This document shows positions 7,614 through 16,312 of a stretch of 25,687 bases of DNA, one piece after another; the stretch's first letter is position 1, and each line of letters starts with the position of its first letter. The DNA is from Methanocorpusculum sp. MCE (GTDB lineage Archaea > Halobacteriota > Methanomicrobia > Methanomicrobiales > Methanocorpusculaceae). The notes under the pieces were generated by a model that ran no database searches, had not been told where the DNA came from, and saw nothing but the letters and a program-made list of their open reading frames with translations. The position numbers and the translations under genes are program-made. The stretch spans positions 1-25,687 of the forward strand of contig NIZU01000069.1 in NCBI GenBank assembly GCA_003315675.1, written 5' to 3'.

Positions 7614-7621
7614 AAAAAAAA
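7614..7621 (-). terminator. T8 tract behind the binding-protein gene
   Basis: Six bases after the stop of the binding-protein gene the minus strand carries eight T. In archaea such a tract can terminate a fraction of transcripts, leaving more binding protein than permease. The A+T-rich bases between the tract and the permease start (7576-7605) could also hold a weak internal promoter. Confidence 0.4.
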
Positions 7622-7627
7622 GGGAGA

Positions 7628-9217
7628 TTAATTAATCGGATGAATCGAGAGGAGATTGATCTCGTTCAGAATTCCCGTTGCCTTGGAGATGTACCAGCCG
7701 TCGATCTTCGTGTTGATCGGCGTCACATCCGTACACCAGTAGAGGGCGATACCCGGCATGTTGTCTGCATAATAATCCTGAAGATCGGAGATCAGAGCTT
7801 TGAGTTCATCTCCGTCCGGAGTTGTCGCAATTTTCGCGCAGAGTTCAAGGAATACCGGGTCGTCCACGTTCTGGAGTTTGCCGGCACCCACGGTATTCGA
7901 GGCAAAGTATCCGGTCGCCCAGCCGGAATCCATCATCATGCCTTTGGCGGTGATCCCGTTGTAGGTGATGTCGTATGCATGGGCATCCTTTAATTCGATC
8001 CAGGCGTTCAGATCGGAGGCGAATTTATACTCAACTTTCAGCCCTGCCTTTTCGAGGTACTCTTTGATGAGTTCTCCTGCGACTTTGTCACGGGTCAGAA
8101 GAGTGACCGTAAGCGCGCTGCCGTTTGTGTCCTCGCGAATCCCGTCGCCGTTCACATCTTTGTAACCTGCCGCATCGAGCATCAATTTGGCGGTTGCGAG
8201 ATTGTAGATGTTGGCCGCGGTATTCTTATAATACGGAACACCGTTTGGAATGAAGCCCGAGTTTGCCGAAAGAGCATATCCCGAGGCGCCGATCTCGACG
8301 AGTTCGTCATAGTTCAGTGCGTAGGCGATCGCTTTGCGGAATGCAAGATCGCTTCCGACATCGGAAGAGATCGTATTGAATCCAACATATGTCATCTTTA
8401 AGGACGGAGTCTCGACGGTGGTGAATTTCTCCGAGGAGTTCAGAAGGGCAACGGATGATGTGGGGAACGAGGCGCCGTACTTCCAGTAGGTGTCGCATTC
8501 ACCGCCAAGCATGGCGAGAATCGCAGCATCTTCGGTCGCAAACCAGTGGAGCTCGACGGTTCCATAGTACGGAGCATCTCCTTTCCACTTGGGGTTTACC
8601 GCAAGGACGAGGGTCGCCGAGTTGATATCGACCGATTTTACGTGGTATGCGGCCGAGCCGACGTAGGGTCCTGCATTGATGTACTCTTCGGGATTATCTA
8701 TCGATTCCCAGATATGCTTTGGAACGATGTTGATCGCAACAAGATCGCCGCAGAGACGATACACCGGATCGGCAAGACTGATGGTTACAACATTTCCACT
8801 GGTCGTGATCGTGGCATTCTTTATCCACGACGGGGTTACGGCGATCTTTTCAGCGGCGTACTCGAGGGAGAATTTGACATCATCGGCAGTAAGCGCCGTT
8901 CCGTCGCTCCACTGATAATTCGGATCCTGCGTAAACTTCCAGATTTTTCCATCGGAAGAAACGGTCCATGACTTGGCAACTGCCCCGACATAGTCCCCGT
9001 TCTCATCGACCTGAATCAGAGGAGGCGTGGCGACGCGCGTCATCTGGGCAAAATTGTAGTTCCCGAAGTACGAGGCTTCGGTGATCTCGTTCGGCGTAGC
9101 GATTTTCAGCACGGCATTCAGATAGGTCTGTGACGATGCGATGCACCCGCTGGAAAAAACAATGAAAAGCGTGAGGAGGAGGACCCCGGCAGCTGCAAAG
9201 TACTTTTTCGTATGCAT
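7628..9217 (-). CDS. ABC transporter substrate-binding lipoprotein (SBP_bac_5, peptide/nickel type)
   Basis: This is a 529-residue extracytoplasmic solute receptor. A signal peptide with hydrophobic core (about 8-22) ends in the lipobox FSSGC, so Cys25 would carry the lipid anchor. The DppA/NikA family features include RVATPPLIQVDENGDYVGAVAKSW, WKFTQDPNYQWSDGTALTADDVKFSLEYA and the C-terminal NMPGIALYW segment. Family members bind peptides, nickel chelates or other small ligands, and I cannot choose between them from sequence. It is first in a five-gene unit. Its proposed promoter (TATA-like ATATTAATA at 9255-9247) lies directly behind the 12-nt block TAAAACTAACAT, which also occurs upstream of fdhA. 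Confidence 0.87.
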   Translation of the reverse strand: MHTKKYFAAAGVLLLTLFIVFSSGCIASSQTYLNAVLKIATPNEITEASYFGNYNFAQMTRVATPPLIQVDENGDYVGAVAKSWTVSSDGKIWKFTQDPNYQWSDGTALTADDVKFSLEYAAEKIAVTPSWIKNATITTSGNVVTISLADPVYRLCGDLVAINIVPKHIWESIDNPEEYINAGPYVGSAAYHVKSVDINSATLVLAVNPKWKGDAPYYGTVELHWFATEDAAILAMLGGECDTYWKYGASFPTSSVALLNSSEKFTTVETPSLKMTYVGFNTISSDVGSDLAFRKAIAYALNYDELVEIGASGYALSANSGFIPNGVPYYKNTAANIYNLATAKLMLDAAGYKDVNGDGIREDTNGSALTVTLLTRDKVAGELIKEYLEKAGLKVEYKFASDLNAWIELKDAHAYDITYNGITAKGMMMDSGWATGYFASNTVGAGKLQNVDDPVFLELCAKIATTPDGDELKALISDLQDYYADNMPGIALYWCTDVTPINTKIDGWYISKATGILNEINLLSIHPIN

Positions 9218-9246
9218 AGTAACTACTCTTTTCTGGGTATTGACTC

Positions 9247-9265
9247 TATTAATATGTTAGTTTTA
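9247..9265 (-). promoter_or_regulatory. Promoter of the binding-protein gene with TAAAACTAACAT block
   Basis: On the minus strand TAAAACTAACAT (9265-9254) runs into ATATTAATA (9255-9247), a plausible TATA box about 29 nt before the ATG at 9217. The resulting 5' leader would be very short. The same 12 bases precede the TATA box of fdhA, 6 kb away, in the same orientation. Confidence 0.45.
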
Positions 9266-9369
9266 AAAATAGACGCACTTTAAATATTATCGTTTTTAAA
9301 ATAAGTATTACAATTCTGAAGGGGAAAAGCATAAACATTCCCGCTTTCCAGATATTTGTTAGGAGAAAC

Positions 9370-10194
9370 ATGAACGACGCGAACATCGAATGGCAGGAAA
9401 TCACCAATAATCAGCGAAACACAGCGAAGTACAAATCCAGTGCCGAATTTTTTTCGAGCCAGATAATCGTTGACAAAATGGTGCAGAATCTGAAAAACGG
9501 CGCAATGGCCAGAGTAAACGACCAGCTTGCGGCTCTCGGAATTCCTCCCGGCGCGTCGGTTCTGGATATCGGAGCGGGACCTGGAACGCTTGCCGTGCCT
9601 TTAGCCAAAGAAGGATGCCGGGTAACCGTGGTCGAACCATCAAAGCCGATGAAGCAGGCGATGGACGAATACCGGAGATATTTACAGGTGGAGGCGGATA
9701 TCGGCGTGATCCCGGCGGTTTGGGAAGATGTGGATCCGGAAAATCTCGGCACGTATGATTATGTTATCTCCTCGTTTGCACTGAGCGTGCCGAATCTGAA
9801 AGATGCACTGGCAAAGATGCATCAGGCGGCAGAAAAAGGGGTCCATATATTCTGGTTCATGAATGACACCGCCTGGGATGTGACCTACACAAGACTCTGG
9901 GAAAGTCTGCACGGGGAAAAGTACTGGCCAAAACCGAAGGCGGACGTGGTCTGGAACTGTCTGTATCAGATGGGAATCTATGCAGATATCGCCGTCTATC
10001 CTATGAGAGACGAACGGGGATATCCGGATCTGAGAGCCGCGGCCGATGACTACGCTGACCGGATGGATGCACACGAAGAATGGCAGAAAGAAATCATCAG
10101 CGGATATCTGGATTCGGTGCTCGTGCAGGGAGCAAACGGCAGTCTCGTCTTCCCGGAAGAGGGGAAGTATGCGCATATCTCATGGAAAATCTGA
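9370..10194 (+). CDS. Class I SAM-dependent methyltransferase
   Basis: The 274-residue protein has the Rossmann-type methyltransferase fold. Motif I is VLDIGAGPGTLAVPLA (about residues 60-75), followed by VTVVEPSKPM (motif II acidic residue) and YDYVISSFALSV (motif IV region). The substrate is not evident. The start is supported by AGGAG at 9361-9365, four bases before the ATG. It is divergent from the ABC binding-protein gene, with 152 bp between them. Stand-alone methyltransferases of this type sit next to peptide/nickel-type ABC operons in other methanogens, as I recall, so a functional link is possible but unproven. It converges on the polyferredoxin gene. Confidence 0.82.
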   Translation: MNDANIEWQEITNNQRNTAKYKSSAEFFSSQIIVDKMVQNLKNGAMARVNDQLAALGIPPGASVLDIGAGPGTLAVPLAKEGCRVTVVEPSKPMKQAMDEYRRYLQVEADIGVIPAVWEDVDPENLGTYDYVISSFALSVPNLKDALAKMHQAAEKGVHIFWFMNDTAWDVTYTRLWESLHGEKYWPKPKADVVWNCLYQMGIYADIAVYPMRDERGYPDLRAAADDYADRMDAHEEWQKEIISGYLDSVLVQGANGSLVFPEEGKYAHISWKI

Positions 10195-10291
10195 AAACCA
10201 TTTCTTTTTCACAAAAACAGTGGAATGAGTTCCCTGTAAAATTGAGGGGGAATGATGGAGTCGGGGCGGGAGAATTCGGGAATTCTTTCCT

Positions 10292-11424
10292 TCATTCACC
10301 AGCCGGAGCCGCATCTCCTGACTTCTTCGCACCTTCCGATGTTCTCGGAGTGCAGAGTTTAGCCGCGATTGTTTTGAACATATCCGTCTCCACGCCCTTC
10401 ACATGGATGCCCTTCCTTTGGATCGTGAGAGCCTGTTCACCCGGACAGGCATACACGCAGGCACCGCAGAGAATACAGAGATCCTGATTCACGGCAACAT
10501 TGGGCATTTTGGAGATCTTGCCCTTCCCCTTTTTCTTTCCCTTATCCGTCTTTGGAGCAGGAACATAGAATGCACGGCACGGACAGACATCCACACAGGC
10601 AGTACAGCCCTCCTGACACTTTGCCGTATCCACGATGATCTCTCCTTCGAAGAACTTGGTAACGACAACGGCGTTGGAGGGACAGATCTCATCACACCAG
10701 CGGCATGCCACGCACTTGTCTTTGTTGATCGTGACTTTTCCCGGCAGGACCGGATCTTTTGTCAGCTTACGGTTAACTTCAAGGATCGCCTTCTCAGGAC
10801 ATGCGGCAACGCAGACACCGCAGGCATCACAAAGGGATTTTTTTCCCACTTGATCTCTCCCGACTGACTATCGCATTTGATCCCGCTTTTTTCCGCAGGA
10901 CAGCCTGTTGGACCAAAAGACATCTTCTCCGGATCGAACAGACGGTGCTTGATGGTAAGGGCCGGACAAAGTGAGGCGCAAACTCCGCAGACCGTACACT
11001 TGTGCAGGCAGATGACCATCGTAATATTCGCCGTCAGAGCAGACTGACGTTTTGCCCCGGCCGGATCCTGACCTTCAAAGACCTGGACATTGCGAACGAT
11101 CGCATTTTCCGGGCACGCTTCACTGCAGACAGTGCACCGGGTGCATTTGTTCTCATCGATCCGGGCGGTATAATCATACTCGGGAAAACCTTCGTTATTG
11201 ATGATCGGGAGGGTCTCCTCCCCGTTAACGGTGACCTTCAGAGCTTTAAGCGGGCAGAGGATCGAACAGATGCCGCAGTATGAGCAGGCCGTCGGATCAA
11301 CAGAAATCGCACTCTCTCCTTTCAGAACACCAGGATGCTGTAAAACGATTACCTCTTTCGGGCAGGATTCAACACATATACCACAGCTGGCACATCGTGA
11401 GGTGTCAAGAATGAGTTGCGACAC
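10292..11424 (-). pseudogene. Eight-cluster polyferredoxin (FwdF-like), split by a -1 frame change
   Basis: Two overlapping minus-strand frames form one protein of about 377 residues with eight [4Fe-4S] motifs. The first frame has four (CASCGICVESCP at 11, CSYCGICSILCP at 47, CTRCTVCSEACP at 94, CTVCGVCASLCP at 143). The second has CDACGVCVAACP, CVACRWCDEICP, the spaced variant CQEGCTACVDVCP and CILCGACVYACP. They join at a run of seven A (10844-10838), where one extra A or a -1 shift links WEK to KSLCDACG. Cluster number and size match FwdF, the polyferredoxin of formylmethanofuran dehydrogenase; other methanogen polyferredoxins are possible. The GTG start at 11424 directly follows a TAG that closes a short ATG frame (11457-11425). 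Pseudogene, sequencing error or programmed frameshift all remain open. Confidence 0.7.
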
Positions 11425-11952
11425 CTACGTGAGAAGACGCTGCTCCATAATCATCATCGTGTCGTTTTCTTTTCTCCTTGAGAATTTAGGATACAGGGTA
11501 TTGATCGTCAAGTGTATCCCTCCCTGTTTTTACAGGATCCAAAACTCATTACATCGGAATGCGGAGTATCAAAAGTCATTATTTTTGCCTATCGGTATCA
11601 TTATTCGCTCGCAATAACATAAATAAATTAATTTATTATTCAGTTAAAGTTAAATTAATATTAATTACAAATTGGACAGATAGCCACCATAACGATGCTG
11701 ATCTGTAAAATGTCGGTTCGACTGCTTATGATGGATCACGCCGAGGGGATACGATCGAATGGGATCTTTCCTTTTTCAAACGGTTACATTATATGTGCAA
11801 ATTATAGTTATGCAAAAAAAGTCAGATCAAAAAGATGCACTATATTATTATCTCAAAAAGAAATCAACGATTGGCGGGTCGGAAGGGATGGTGTAGATCC
11901 CTTCTGTTTGCCTCTGTAAGGTTTTAATCCAAAGTATTGTAGACGGGGAAAT
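11425..11952. other. Intergenic region between fdhB and the polyferredoxin gene
   Basis: This 528-bp stretch is A+T rich (especially 11600-11670 and 11780-11860). It presumably holds the promoter of the polyferredoxin gene, and an AAGGAG occurs on the minus strand at 11479-11474. A plus-strand frame at 11695-11919 has no ribosome binding site or family likeness and I do not call it. An inverted repeat at 11882-11904 is listed separately. Confidence 0.5.
11882..11904 (-). terminator. Stem-loop downstream of fdhB
   Basis: GAAGGGAT (11882-11889) and ATCCCTTC (11897-11904) are perfect complements around a seven-base loop. The site is about 50 nt beyond the fdhB stop. No T-run follows immediately on the minus strand, so it may be a 3'-end processing or stability hairpin instead of a terminator. 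Confidence 0.4.
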
Positions 11953-13194
11953 TTACTCTTTGAACACGTTCTCGAAGATCATATCCGAGCCGGTTGCGTT
12001 CAGACGGGCACGTTCGTCGAGTTCTTCAGCGTAGGCAAGGACCGGAAGCTCCATGTCCATACCCGGCTTGTGACCGAACATCTTCTCAAGTTCGACCTGC
12101 TGAGCGTGCATGAAGAGCGAGTTCGGAATATTCATCGGGCAGACATCGGTACACTGACCGCAGTTCACACAGGAATCAGCAATATGGGCGAATCTGATCA
12201 GCTGGAACATGAAGTCCGGCGGAAGTCTTCCCGGCGGGACCAGGTACGGTTTCTTGGTTGAACACTCAACACAGTAACAGATCGGGCAGCTCTCGATACA
12301 ACCGTAACATTTGATGCAGCGGCTGGTTTCAGCCATGATATAGGTAAGACGGCCGCCGGTGCCTTCACCGATCGCAGCAAACTGCTTCGCCTGATTCTTT
12401 TTACCCATTTTGATCATGACATTTTCGATCTTCCCGCGGATCTCAAGACCCTTCGCTTCAGGTGCGCAGGTTTCAAGAACGCCCGCCTTTACGGCGCCGT
12501 CAAAGACCATTGCACCTTTCTCGGAGCAGATCTCAACAAAGGTTGCTTTGCCGGCTTTGTCTCCGATAACTCCCCAGTTCCCGCATACGACATCGCACTG
12601 ACGGGGAATCTTGGTTTCGCAGCGCTGACAGTTTGTTCTGCGGCCGAGACCTTCTTCTTCGAGTTCGTCGATCGAGATGCCTTTGTGCTGACCGTCTTTG
12701 GTCATGACAATGAACTGTCCCTTGTCGATCTCCTCTTTCACTACATCATTCGGGTTGATGCCGTACTTCGATGCAATCATGTTGCGGGCAACAATCGGGG
12801 AGACGGATCCGCCGCAGTTCAGACCGATCATGATGATGTTGTCGAGATTGATCTGGTTACGCTTTGCAAGTTCGTACATTGCCTTTGCGTCGCAGCCTTT
12901 ACAGGTAACGGCGAGCTTCATGTCTTTTGCACCGTTCAGGTACTTCTTGATGAGCTTTGGCAGAAGCAGCGTTCCGCAGTGAAGGGAACCGGCAGTCTTT
13001 GCAAGGTCTGCAGAGTCGGTAATGACAACCGGTTCTGCATCGAAGACATCAAGACCTTTCTGAACAGTCAGGACACCGTCGACGATTTTGCTGTCAAGCA
13101 GATATTTGAGTATGGATGTTACGGCGGCGCCGCATTCTCCTTTGATGCCGGGGACTGCGGTCCATGCGTAGAACATATCACCTTTGGCAGACAT
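11953..13194 (-). CDS. fdhB: Formate dehydrogenase, beta subunit (F420-reducing, FrhB family)
   Basis: FdhB passes electrons from the catalytic subunit to FAD and coenzyme F420, and in hydrogenotrophic methanogens may also feed the heterodisulfide reductase complex. The 413-residue protein has the FrhB/FdhB N- and C-terminal domains (GIKGECGAAVTSILKYLLD, AVTCKGCDAKAMYELAKR, IIMIGLNCGGS). Two [4Fe-4S] motifs follow: C293, C296, C299, C303 and C342, C345, C348, C352. The ATG follows the fdhA stop directly, behind a GAGGAGG on the minus strand, so the genes are co-translated. Length is normal and no lesion is visible. Confidence 0.93.
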   Translation of the reverse strand: MSAKGDMFYAWTAVPGIKGECGAAVTSILKYLLDSKIVDGVLTVQKGLDVFDAEPVVITDSADLAKTAGSLHCGTLLLPKLIKKYLNGAKDMKLAVTCKGCDAKAMYELAKRNQINLDNIIMIGLNCGGSVSPIVARNMIASKYGINPNDVVKEEIDKGQFIVMTKDGQHKGISIDELEEEGLGRRTNCQRCETKIPRQCDVVCGNWGVIGDKAGKATFVEICSEKGAMVFDGAVKAGVLETCAPEAKGLEIRGKIENVMIKMGKKNQAKQFAAIGEGTGGRLTYIMAETSRCIKCYGCIESCPICYCVECSTKKPYLVPPGRLPPDFMFQLIRFAHIADSCVNCGQCTDVCPMNIPNSLFMHAQQVELEKMFGHKPGMDMELPVLAYAEELDERARLNATGSDMIFENVFKE

Positions 13195-15267
13195 TTACTG
13201 GCCCTCCTCAATCTTGGTAATTTTTATTGCACATGCTTTGTACTCCGGAATCTTACAGACCGGATCAAGCGCATTGTGGGTAAGAAGGTTTGCTGCACAT
13301 TCTGCGAAGTGGAACGGCATGAAAGTCGTCCCTTTCATAATCATAGGGCTGACACGGGCAGTTACAGAGATAGTATCACGGCGGGTCGTTGCGTGAACCA
13401 TCTCGCCGTCATTGATATTGAGTGCTTTTGCATCCTCGTCATTGATCTCGATCCAGCCGGTCGGAACTTCCTTGTCGAGAGTCGGACTGCGGCGGGTCAT
13501 CGTTCCGGTGTGCCAGTGGAACAGGCAGCGTCCGGTCGTGAACACAAACGGATATTCGTCGTCCGGAACTTCAGCAGGTGCTTTCCATTCTGCCGGGAAG
13601 AAGACACCAAGTCCGTCCGGAGTAAGGAACTTCTCTTTGTGGAGGATCGGGGTTCCGGGGTCTTCCGGGGTCTTGCATGGCCAGTGGAGACCTTCGGGCG
13701 TGTTGAGACGCTCGTAGTTCATTCCATGATACTGCGGAGTAAGGGTAGCCATTTCATCGAAGATCTCGGATGCAGACTTCCAGGCAAACTGTTTTTCGTA
13801 GCCCATCTTTGCCGCGACCATGGAGATGATCTTCCAGTCGTCGAGTGCTTCTCCGGGTGCGTCCTGAGCTTTTCTCCAGCGGATCACACGGCGTTCGGTG
13901 CTGGTCTGCGTTCCGTCGCGTTCTGCATAACAGACAGCCGGAAGGATGACATCGGCATAGTCGCAGGTTTCATTGTAGAAGATATCCTGAACAACGAGGA
14001 ACTCAATGTTTTCGAATGCTTCCTTCACGTGGTTTAAGTCCGGGTCGGACATAAGCGGGTTTTCACCCATGATGTACATGCATTTGAGTTCTCCGGGATT
14101 GTTCACGAGAACGTTCATCATGATGGTGACTTCGTATCCGTTCTGGGTCGGGGCGATGTCTTCGGGGAAGCCCCATGCCTCGGCGAACTTCTTGTGTACT
14201 TCCGGATCGGTAACCTTCTGGTAACCGCTGAAGTTGACCGGAAGTGCGCCCATATCGCAGGCACCCTGAACATTGTTCTGGCCGCGGAGCGGGTTGACGC
14301 CGGTACCTGGTTTACCGAGGTTGCCGGTAAGCATCTGAAGGTTTGCCGTTGCGTGCACGTTGTCGACTCCGACTGTGTGCTGAGTAATACCCATGGAGTA
14401 GATCAACGCACATCCGCCGGAGTTGGCGATCCAGTCGGCTGCAGTGTGAATATCTTCAGGTTTGAGACCGGTAACTTTGGCTACGTTCTCAAGATTGTAC
14501 TTCTCCTGCATGACAACGGCTTTGAGTTCCTCATAGCCTTTGGTGCGTTTTTCGATGAACTCTTTGTCTTCCCATCTGTTTTTGATGATGTCATGCATCA
14601 GACCGTTAAGGAGAGCTACATCGGATCCTGAGTGGAACTGTAAAAAGAGGTCTGCCTGACTGGCGGTGATCGTACGTCTCGGGTCGGCGTAGATATAGCG
14701 GGCGCCATTTGCTTTTGCCATGTATTCCCGGCGTCCAATCAGAGGGTGCTGCTCAAAGGTGTTGGAACCGATGATGAAGATACATTTAGACTCGGCAATA
14801 TCGGGAATACTGTTGGTCATCGCACCGGATCCAAAGGAGCCTGCAAGACCGGCAACTGTGGAAGAGTGACACAGACGTGCACAGTGATCAAGATGGTTGG
14901 TCTTCAAAACACCACGGGCAAATTTCATCATGGTGTAGTTATCTTCGTTGGACACGCTGGCAGACGAAAGAGCACACCGCTCGGATGGTTTATATTTCTT
15001 CAGATTTTCTGCGATAAACGTCGTTGCCTCATCCCAGGAAACAGGCACAAGTTTGCCGTCCTTGCGAATCTGGGGAGTTGTCAGTCTGTCGGGAGAGTTG
15101 ATGAACTCGTTGGCATACATGCCTTTCGGACAGAGTTTTCCTTCGTTGACAGGTGAACGGGTGTACGGGGAAATGCCCACGACTTTTCCGTCACTTACAA
15201 CGAGGTTGAAGGAGCAGCCGGTACCACAATACGGACAAGTGCTCTGAATATACTTCAAATCAGCCAT
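13195..15267 (-). CDS. fdhA: Formate dehydrogenase, alpha (W/Mo-bis-pterin catalytic) subunit
   Basis: This 690-residue member of the molybdopterin oxidoreductase family oxidises formate to CO2. The N-terminal [4Fe-4S] is bound by C11, C14, C18 and C46 (CPYCGTGCS...LCPKGM). The metal ligand is Cys133 in HCARLCHSSTVAGL, at the place where E. coli FdhF has selenocysteine, so this is a Cys enzyme that needs no Sec machinery. The next residue, His134, is the conserved active-site His. The C-terminal molydop-binding domain starts near residue 575 (YPFVFTTGRCLFHWHTGTMTRRSP). GAGGT (15281-15277) lies 9 nt before the start. I see no formate transporter gene (fdhC) in the window. Confidence 0.95.
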   Translation of the reverse strand: MADLKYIQSTCPYCGTGCSFNLVVSDGKVVGISPYTRSPVNEGKLCPKGMYANEFINSPDRLTTPQIRKDGKLVPVSWDEATTFIAENLKKYKPSERCALSSASVSNEDNYTMMKFARGVLKTNHLDHCARLCHSSTVAGLAGSFGSGAMTNSIPDIAESKCIFIIGSNTFEQHPLIGRREYMAKANGARYIYADPRRTITASQADLFLQFHSGSDVALLNGLMHDIIKNRWEDKEFIEKRTKGYEELKAVVMQEKYNLENVAKVTGLKPEDIHTAADWIANSGGCALIYSMGITQHTVGVDNVHATANLQMLTGNLGKPGTGVNPLRGQNNVQGACDMGALPVNFSGYQKVTDPEVHKKFAEAWGFPEDIAPTQNGYEVTIMMNVLVNNPGELKCMYIMGENPLMSDPDLNHVKEAFENIEFLVVQDIFYNETCDYADVILPAVCYAERDGTQTSTERRVIRWRKAQDAPGEALDDWKIISMVAAKMGYEKQFAWKSASEIFDEMATLTPQYHGMNYERLNTPEGLHWPCKTPEDPGTPILHKEKFLTPDGLGVFFPAEWKAPAEVPDDEYPFVFTTGRCLFHWHTGTMTRRSPTLDKEVPTGWIEINDEDAKALNINDGEMVHATTRRDTISVTARVSPMIMKGTTFMPFHFAECAANLLTHNALDPVCKIPEYKACAIKITKIEEGQ

Positions 15268-15321
15268 GCTTGGTAAACCTCGTATAGGTAAATTTCTTAA
15301 AACAAGGGTATATTAATTAGC

Positions 15322-15367
15322 AGTATTGTAAAATACTTATAGTTTATATAAAATAATGTTAGTTTTA
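15322..15367 (-). promoter_or_regulatory. fdhA promoter with shared upstream block and downstream dyad
   Basis: Read on the minus strand, TAAAACTAACAT (15367-15356) is followed by the palindromic TATA box TTTATATAAA (15352-15343), with AACATTAT (15360-15353) directly before it. The expected start point is near 15320, giving a leader of about 50 nt. A dyad AGTATT-N4-AATACT (15322-15337) covers the region between TATA box and start point, a usual place for a repressor. The block AACATTATTTTATATAAA differs at only two positions from AACATTATGTTAAATAAA upstream of tupA. Confidence 0.6.
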
Positions 15368-15654
15368 CAAAGTATCATAAATCGCTGGAAAATAGCATTT
15401 TTAATTTACAAAATGAATATAGTTACACTTTTATATTAACACAGAATTAACCGATTATAGGACCCGGTTTTCCAATACGCGCAAGGATTTTAGGTATTTC
15501 AGTTATTTGAGAGAAAACACATTCGGGCTTCTTATGACATTTCAGCCGTTCTCCGCGGCCCGTTTCGATTTCCAGATCAATAACGGTGGGAAGTAACGTG
15601 CGCAGGTTTTTCCATCTTTCTTGAGTTTTTTCTGAAAAATAGGGGAATCAAAGA

Positions 15655-15663
15655 TATTTTATA
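15655..15663 (+). promoter_or_regulatory. TATA box of tfx
   Basis: TATTTTATA lies 24 bp before the tfx ATG at 15688, so the mRNA would have almost no leader. An AAGGT at 15677-15681 would then lie at the very 5' end of the mRNA or just outside it. Confidence 0.4.
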
Positions 15664-15687
15664 CTCATCAGTTGCAAAGGTAAGATA

Positions 15688-16092
15688 ATGCCCGGACTGT
15701 TGTTAACAGATCGCCAAAAGATGGTGATCCAATTCCGAAAGGAGGGAATGACTCAACAAGAAATCGCTGATGAACTCAAGACCACACGCTCGAACATCAG
15801 TCTAATAGAGAAAGCGGCAAACGATAATATCAGACTCGCAAAAGAAGCTCTGGACTACATCTATTCACTCGAGGCGACCTTGGTCTGCACGCTTTCTGCA
15901 GGAAGCGAACTCACACAGGAAATATTTTTGATCTACAAAGCCGCACGCCAGACCGGCATCAAAGTCCAGTATGATACCGGCGCACTCTTGAGCCGGATAC
16001 TGACCGCCGTGCCGGAAAAGATCTCTGATGGTACAATCAGAGAGGACATCAATGTCTATCTGAATCTCACCGGGATAATTTATATATACTAA
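15688..16092 (+). CDS. tfx: Tfx-family transcriptional regulator
   Basis: This 134-residue protein starts with the Tfx helix-turn-helix: LLTDRQKMVIQFRKEGMTQ, then QEIADELKTTRSNISLIEKAA (residues about 5-44), where TTRSNIS is the recognition helix. The remaining part (about 60-130) is the Tfx C-terminal domain. In Methanothermobacter, Tfx binds the promoter of fmdECB, the molybdenum formylmethanofuran dehydrogenase operon. Its place between fdhAB and the tungstate transporter suggests control of W/Mo uptake or of enzymes using these metals. The gene has its own promoter and a hairpin terminator, so it is a single-gene unit. Confidence 0.85.
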   Translation: MPGLLLTDRQKMVIQFRKEGMTQQEIADELKTTRSNISLIEKAANDNIRLAKEALDYIYSLEATLVCTLSAGSELTQEIFLIYKAARQTGIKVQYDTGALLSRILTAVPEKISDGTIREDINVYLNLTGIIYIY

Positions 16093-16132
16093 CCTCTTTT
16101 CAGTGAGTGAAGAGGATATTTTTTCTTTTTTT
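16093..16132 (+). terminator. Terminator of tfx
   Basis: CCTCTT (16093-16098) pairs with AAGAGG (16110-16115), and T-rich sequence (16118-16132) follows. The hairpin begins directly at the stop codon of tfx. Confidence 0.65.
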
Positions 16133-16144
16133 AAAATATTTTTT

Positions 16145-16167
16145 GCATATTTTTCATCAAAATATGC
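16145..16167. repeat. Perfect inverted repeat between tfx and tupA
   Basis: GCATATTTT (16145-16153) and AAAATATGC (16159-16167) are exact complements around TCATC. TGCA-containing words recur just downstream (ATGCAA, TTGCAT). It lies about 150 bp upstream of the tup TATA box, so it is either a second terminator arm or a regulator site. Confidence 0.45.
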
Positions 16168-16312
16168 GCTATGCAATTTTTCAGAGTGATTGCATCCCGA
16201 AAATTACTGCTTTGCGTTCTTCAGGAATAAATTGAATATTTATTATATTTTTTTCAAACAATACTCAAAAATACCTGGTTAAACTTTAAAGATGATCATA
16301 ACATTTGTTTGA

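Larger units (their letters stand above)
15268..15687. other. Divergent intergenic region between fdhA and tfx
   Basis: The 420-bp region is A+T rich near fdhA (15290-15460) and less so towards tfx. It holds the fdhA promoter and the tfx promoter, given as separate entries. The middle (15460-15640) shows no gene, no strong dyad and no RNA family I recognise. Confidence 0.5.

Noticed and set aside
10271..10286. AGAATTC-GG-GAATTCT palindrome between the convergent methyltransferase and polyferredoxin genes
   Set aside because: A two-base loop cannot form a usual hairpin, there is no T-run and no promoter nearby.
11425..11457. Ten-residue leader peptide before the polyferredoxin (MMIMEQRLLT)
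   Set aside because: Its stop touches the GTG start, which could couple translation, but the nearest AAGGAG is 16 nt from its ATG and the sequence has no attenuation-type codon run.
11695..11919. 74-codon frame between fdhB and the polyferredoxin gene
   Set aside because: No ribosome binding site, no recognisable domain, and it overlaps the hairpin behind fdhB.
12685..14037. 450-codon open frame on the plus strand
   Set aside because: It is antisense to fdhB and fdhA, whose protein sequences are clearly conserved. Long shadow frames are usual opposite such genes.
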